Origin: Streptomyces griseoviridis
GTDB lineage: Bacteria; Actinomycetota; Actinomycetes; Streptomycetales; Streptomycetaceae
Assembly (NCBI GenBank): GCA_014649155.1
Contig: BMSM01000035.1
Coordinates: 1-64,000, forward strand
Length of the DNA stretch: 64,000 bases
Direction: 5' to 3'
Shown here: piece after piece, positions 62,498 through 64,000 of the stretch
How positions within the stretch are numbered: the first letter of the stretch is position 1
Layout: each line of letters starts with the position of its first letter
Made by a program: the position numbers and the translations under genes
The notes under the pieces: generated by a model
Databases searched by the model: none
Told to the model about the DNA's origin: nothing
Seen by the model: only the letters and a program-made list of their open reading frames with translations

Positions 62498-64000
62498 TTG
62501 AGTCATCCGCATCCTGAACTGGGCTCGCCCCCGCCGCTTCCCGAAGGCGGCCTGCGGGTCACACCGCTCGGCGGCCTCGGCGAGATCGGCCGCAACATGA
62601 CGGTCTTCGAGTACGGCGGCCGTCTGCTGATCGTCGACTGCGGAGTGCTCTTCCCCGAGGAGGAGCAGCCCGGGATCGACCTGATCCTGCCCGACTTCTC
62701 GTCGATCCGGGACCGTCTCGACGACATCGAGGGCATCGTCCTCACCCATGGCCACGAGGACCACATCGGCGGCGTCCCCTACCTCCTGCGTGAGAAGCCG
62801 GACATCCCGCTGGTCGGCTCCAAGCTGACGCTGGCCCTCATCGAGGCCAAGCTCCAGGAGCACCGCATCCGCCCCTACACCCTGCAGGTGGCGGAGGGGC
62901 ACCGGGAGCGCATCGGCCCCTTCGACTGCGAGTTCGTCGCCGTCAACCACTCCATCCCCGACGCCTTGGCCGTGGCCATCCGCACCCCTGCGGGCATGGC
63001 CGTCCACACCGGCGACTTCAAGATGGACCAGCTCCCGCTGGACGGCCGGCTCACCGACCTGCACGCGTTCGCCCGGCTCAGCGAGGAGGGCATCGATCTC
63101 CTCCTGGCGGACTCCACGAACGCCGAGGTCCCGGGGTTCGTCCCGCCCGAGCGGGACATCTCGAACGTCCTGCGGACCGTCTTCGCGAACGCCCGCAAGC
63201 GGATCATCGTGGCCAGCTTCGCCAGCCACGTCCACCGCATCCAGCAGATCCTGGACGCGGCCCACGAGTACGGCCGCCGGGTCGCCTTCGTCGGCCGCTC
63301 GATGGTCCGCAACATGGGCATCGCGCGCGACCTCGGCTATCTGAAGGTCCCGCCGGGCCTGGTGGTCGACGTCAGGACCCTGGACGACCTCCCCGACCAC
63401 GAGGTGGTCCTGGTCTGTACGGGCTCCCAGGGCGAGCCGATGGCCGCGCTGTCCCGCATGGCCAACCGCGACCACCAGATCCGCATCGTCCAGGGCGACA
63501 CGGTCATCCTGGCCTCCTCCCTCATCCCCGGGAACGAGAACGCGGTCTACCGCGTGATCAACGGCCTGACCCGCTGGGGCGCCAACGTCGTCCACAAGGG
63601 CAACGCCAAGGTCCACGTCTCGGGCCACGCCTCGGCCGGCGAGCTGCTGTACTTCTACAACATCTGCCGCCCGAAGAACCTGATGCCGGTCCACGGAGAG
63701 TGGCGCCACCTGCGGGCCAACGCCGAGCTGGGCGCCCTGACCGGAGTCCCGCACGACCGCATCGTCATCGCCGAGGACGGTGTCGCCGTCGACCTCGTCG
63801 GCGGCAAGGCGAAGATCTCCGGCAAGGTCCAGGCGGGATACGTCTACGTCGACGGCCTGTCCGTCGGCGCGGTCGGCGAGCCGGCGCTCAAGGACCGTCG
63901 CATCCTCGGCGACGAGGGCATCATCTCGGTCTTCGTCGTCATGGACTCGTCCACCGGCAAGATCACCGGGGGCCCGCACGTCCAGGCCCGCGGTTCGGGC
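62498..64000 (+). CDS. rnj: Ribonuclease J, 3' truncated by window
   Basis: 501 codons are visible from TTG 62498, with GAGGAGA 7 bp upstream; no ATG or GTG fits. A metallo-beta-lactamase domain starts with VTPLGGLGEIGRNMTVFEYG and holds the zinc motif THGHEDHIGG (near 84-93). The beta-CASP domain has DLLLADSTNAEVPG, VVLVCTGSQGEPMA and KVHVSGHAS. RNase J is an endo- and 5'-exonuclease acting on mRNA and rRNA. The full protein is about 560 residues, so about 60 are missing. Confidence 0.96.
   Translation, partial: MSHPHPELGSPPPLPEGGLRVTPLGGLGEIGRNMTVFEYGGRLLIVDCGVLFPEEEQPGIDLILPDFSSIRDRLDDIEGIVLTHGHEDHIGGVPYLLREKPDIPLVGSKLTLALIEAKLQEHRIRPYTLQVAEGHRERIGPFDCEFVAVNHSIPDALAVAIRTPAGMAVHTGDFKMDQLPLDGRLTDLHAFARLSEEGIDLLLADSTNAEVPGFVPPERDISNVLRTVFANARKRIIVASFASHVHRIQQILDAAHEYGRRVAFVGRSMVRNMGIARDLGYLKVPPGLVVDVRTLDDLPDHEVVLVCTGSQGEPMAALSRMANRDHQIRIVQGDTVILASSLIPGNENAVYRVINGLTRWGANVVHKGNAKVHVSGHASAGELLYFYNICRPKNLMPVHGEWRHLRANAELGALTGVPHDRIVIAEDGVAVDLVGGKAKISGKVQAGYVYVDGLSVGAVGEPALKDRRILGDEGIISVFVVMDSSTGKITGGPHVQARGSG

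Overview
This is a high-GC (roughly 72 percent) actinomycete chromosome segment, almost certainly Streptomyces. The grounds are the GC-rich third codon positions, frequent GTG starts, a 1025-residue IF2 with a Gly/Pro/Arg-rich linker, ThyX, DUF397 and DUF4439 proteins, a Streptomyces-type ESX (type VII secretion) locus, and the gene order ispG-proS-rimP-nusA-ylxR-infB-rbfA-truB-ribF ... rpsO-pnp-dapB-thyX-dapA-rnj.

Layout. Positions 1-18000 hold housekeeping genes: the ispG end, two GNAT genes, proS, a phosphotransferase-fold pseudokinase, a lipoprotein/DUF4439 pair, the rimP-nusA-ylxR-infB-DUF503-rbfA-truB translation cluster, a large degenerate-trypsin/P-loop NTPase protein, and ribF. Positions 18060-53620 are one ESX locus lodged between ribF and rpsO. 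It contains an EspI-like MinD-type ATPase, a DUF397 protein, an EccE-linked protein, EccE, EccB, the EsxB/EsxA pair, two mycosins, a PE/PPE-like pair, EccC and EccD, plus accessory cassettes. Positions 53640-64000 return to housekeeping: rpsO, pnp, an M16 peptidase, dapB, thyX, dapA and the start of RNase J.

The ESX accessory content is the most interesting part. Three paralogous cassettes (A 26192-28789, B 41198-43965, C 47843-45530 on the minus strand) each encode a small WXG100-like protein with a YxxxD/E tail, a 425-505 residue protein (WXG head, helical region, hydrophobic segment) and a protein of a shared accessory family ending in Phe-Gly. Membrane proteins lie beside the cassettes. 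A fourth cassette (37241-40153) encodes a WXG100-like partner, a small unknown protein, a WXG-headed papain-like cysteine peptidase (Cys344/His474/Asn490) and a lipoprotein with a chagasin-like (I42) inhibitor fold pattern: a candidate secreted protease toxin with its immunity protein. Six proteins of the locus end in the same C-terminal Phe-Gly motif, including the EsxB-like protein, which suggests a shared docking signal for EccC.

Signs of gene flux are concentrated at 33400-37200: a lower-GC second mycosin, decayed beta-propeller-like pseudogenes and an inverted repeat. A 187-bp MITE-like element sits directly after eccB. All calls rest on reading the sequence; no database search was run.
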